In this document: positions 12,960 through 13,548 of the stretch, one piece after another | How the letters are laid out: each line of letters starts with the position of its first letter | Position numbering within the stretch: position 1 is the first letter of the stretch | Program-made: the position numbers and the translations under genes | The notes under the pieces: model-generated | The model's input: only the letters and a program-made list of their open reading frames with translations | Told to the model about the DNA's origin: nothing | Database searches by the model: none | Origin: an uncultured Erythrobacter sp. | GTDB taxonomy: Bacteria > Pseudomonadota > Alphaproteobacteria > Sphingomonadales > Sphingomonadaceae | Direction: 5' to 3' | DNA: 13,548 bases | NCBI GenBank assembly: GCA_947258465.1 | Contig: CAMYIQ010000071.1 | Coordinates: forward strand, 1-13,548

Positions 12960-13548
12960 TTACTCCGCGCTCATCGCTTTGAGTTCCGCAACGCTGCTCG
13001 CGGCGACGACTTCGCCCGCTTTCAGGCCTTCGGAGATGACAGCCTGCTGGTCGGTCGTTCCGACCACCGTGACCTTACGCGGCTCGTAGCTCTCTTCGGC
13101 GCGCACGAAGACATGCGTTTCTCCGCCGATCTTCGTTACAGCGTTGGCGGGTACGGCAATGCCGGGCGGCGACGCTTTTCCGGTGATCGTCACGCTGACA
13201 TTGCGACCGGCGACGATACCCGGGGCGCCGCCTATGCTGGCGCGGGCCAGTACCGACCGGGTGGCCGGGTCGATCGAAGGCGAAACCGCAAGAATTCGGC
13301 CGCCGACGGGGACCGATCCGCCGCCATCGGTGGAAAGCGCGACCTCGACCGACATGCCGGGACGGACCTTTCTCGCCAGCCGTTCGGGCAATTGCAACTC
13401 GACCTGATAGGCGCCCTCGGCCTCGATCACGAACGGGGCTTCCATGCCGTCCACCGGGCCACCTGCGACCGCGCCGACATACGCGACACGGCCCGAGATC
13501 GGCGCGCTCAGCGTCATGGTGCCATCCGGGCCGACGCCGGCCAGGGAG
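12960..13548 (-). CDS. Periplasmic adaptor (membrane fusion protein) of the RND metal efflux system, C-terminal part
   Basis: The frame is open to the window edge, so 195 residues of a protein that normally has about 350-420 are visible; the ATG at 13517 is internal. The piece starts in the lipoyl/barrel-sandwich domain ('TLSAPISGRVAYVGAVAGG'), passes through the beta-barrel ('QLPERLARKVRPGMSVEVAL' and 'ILAVSPSIDPATRSVLAR', the family's iD-x-x-TR motif) and ends in the membrane-proximal domain ('IAVPANAVTKIGGETHVFV'). It should link the RND pump to the outer-membrane channel and, in this family, can hand metal to the pump. No His- or Met-rich C-terminal extension is present, so the visible part gives no metal clue; any N-terminal metal site is outside the window. 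TAA at 12962-12960 lies six bases from the pump start. Confidence 0.92.
   Translation of the reverse strand, partial: SLAGVGPDGTMTLSAPISGRVAYVGAVAGGPVDGMEAPFVIEAEGAYQVELQLPERLARKVRPGMSVEVALSTDGGGSVPVGGRILAVSPSIDPATRSVLARASIGGAPGIVAGRNVSVTITGKASPPGIAVPANAVTKIGGETHVFVRAEESYEPRKVTVVGTTDQQAVISEGLKAGEVVAASSVAELKAMSAE

Noticed and set aside
1..13548. CRISPR arrays, tRNA or rRNA genes, insertion sequences, integrase or attachment sites
   Set aside because: No spaced direct repeats, no cloverleaf with a conserved TTCGA arm in a suitable context, and no transposase or integrase motif was seen on either strand.

Overview
The window is high-GC DNA with tightly packed genes. Coding style and gene families point to an alphaproteobacterium, most likely of the Sphingomonadales (Erythrobacter/Sphingomonas type). 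This placement is inferred from codon bias, the Crp-type regulators and the HME-RND operon; no rRNA or other taxonomic marker is present. I see no tRNA, rRNA, CRISPR array, insertion sequence or prophage gene.

Layout from left to right. (1) The 3' end of a plus-strand DUF421/YetF membrane protein (2-304) meets, stop to stop, the end of a minus-strand gene set. (2) That set (2711 down to 301) is Crp/Fnr regulator A, a PAPS-type sulfotransferase whose GTG start overlaps the regulator's stop, and Crp/Fnr regulator B, a diverged paralogue of A. (3) A 131-bp divergent intergenic region (2712-2842) holds two inverted repeats and a possible EcfG-type stress promoter. (4) A plus-strand GT4 glycosyltransferase (2843-3964) runs 94 bp into the 3' end of a convergent minus-strand GT2 gene. 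(5) A minus-strand operon (8011 down to 3871) encodes a bidomain sucrose-phosphate synthase/phosphatase-like enzyme, a GT28/MurG-like glycosyltransferase and the GT2 enzyme, joined by two 4-bp ATGA overlaps. (6) A lone small three-helix membrane protein (8481-8239) follows. (7) A minus-strand heavy-metal efflux operon (13548 down to 8624) carries the periplasmic adaptor (cut by the window edge), the HME-RND pump and a TolC/CzcC-type outer-membrane protein.

How the parts may work together. Genes 1074 to 8011 form a carbohydrate locus: an enzyme that should make and dephosphorylate a sucrose-like disaccharide, three further glycosyltransferases of different folds, and a sulfotransferase flanked by two related regulators. 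I propose, as inference only, that they build a small, possibly sulfated, sucrose-based glycoside or oligosaccharide, perhaps under stress control. The metal-efflux operon is a standard tripartite system, except that its TM4 signature lacks the first aspartate of the usual proton-relay motif.

No intergenic stretch is longer than 300 bp.
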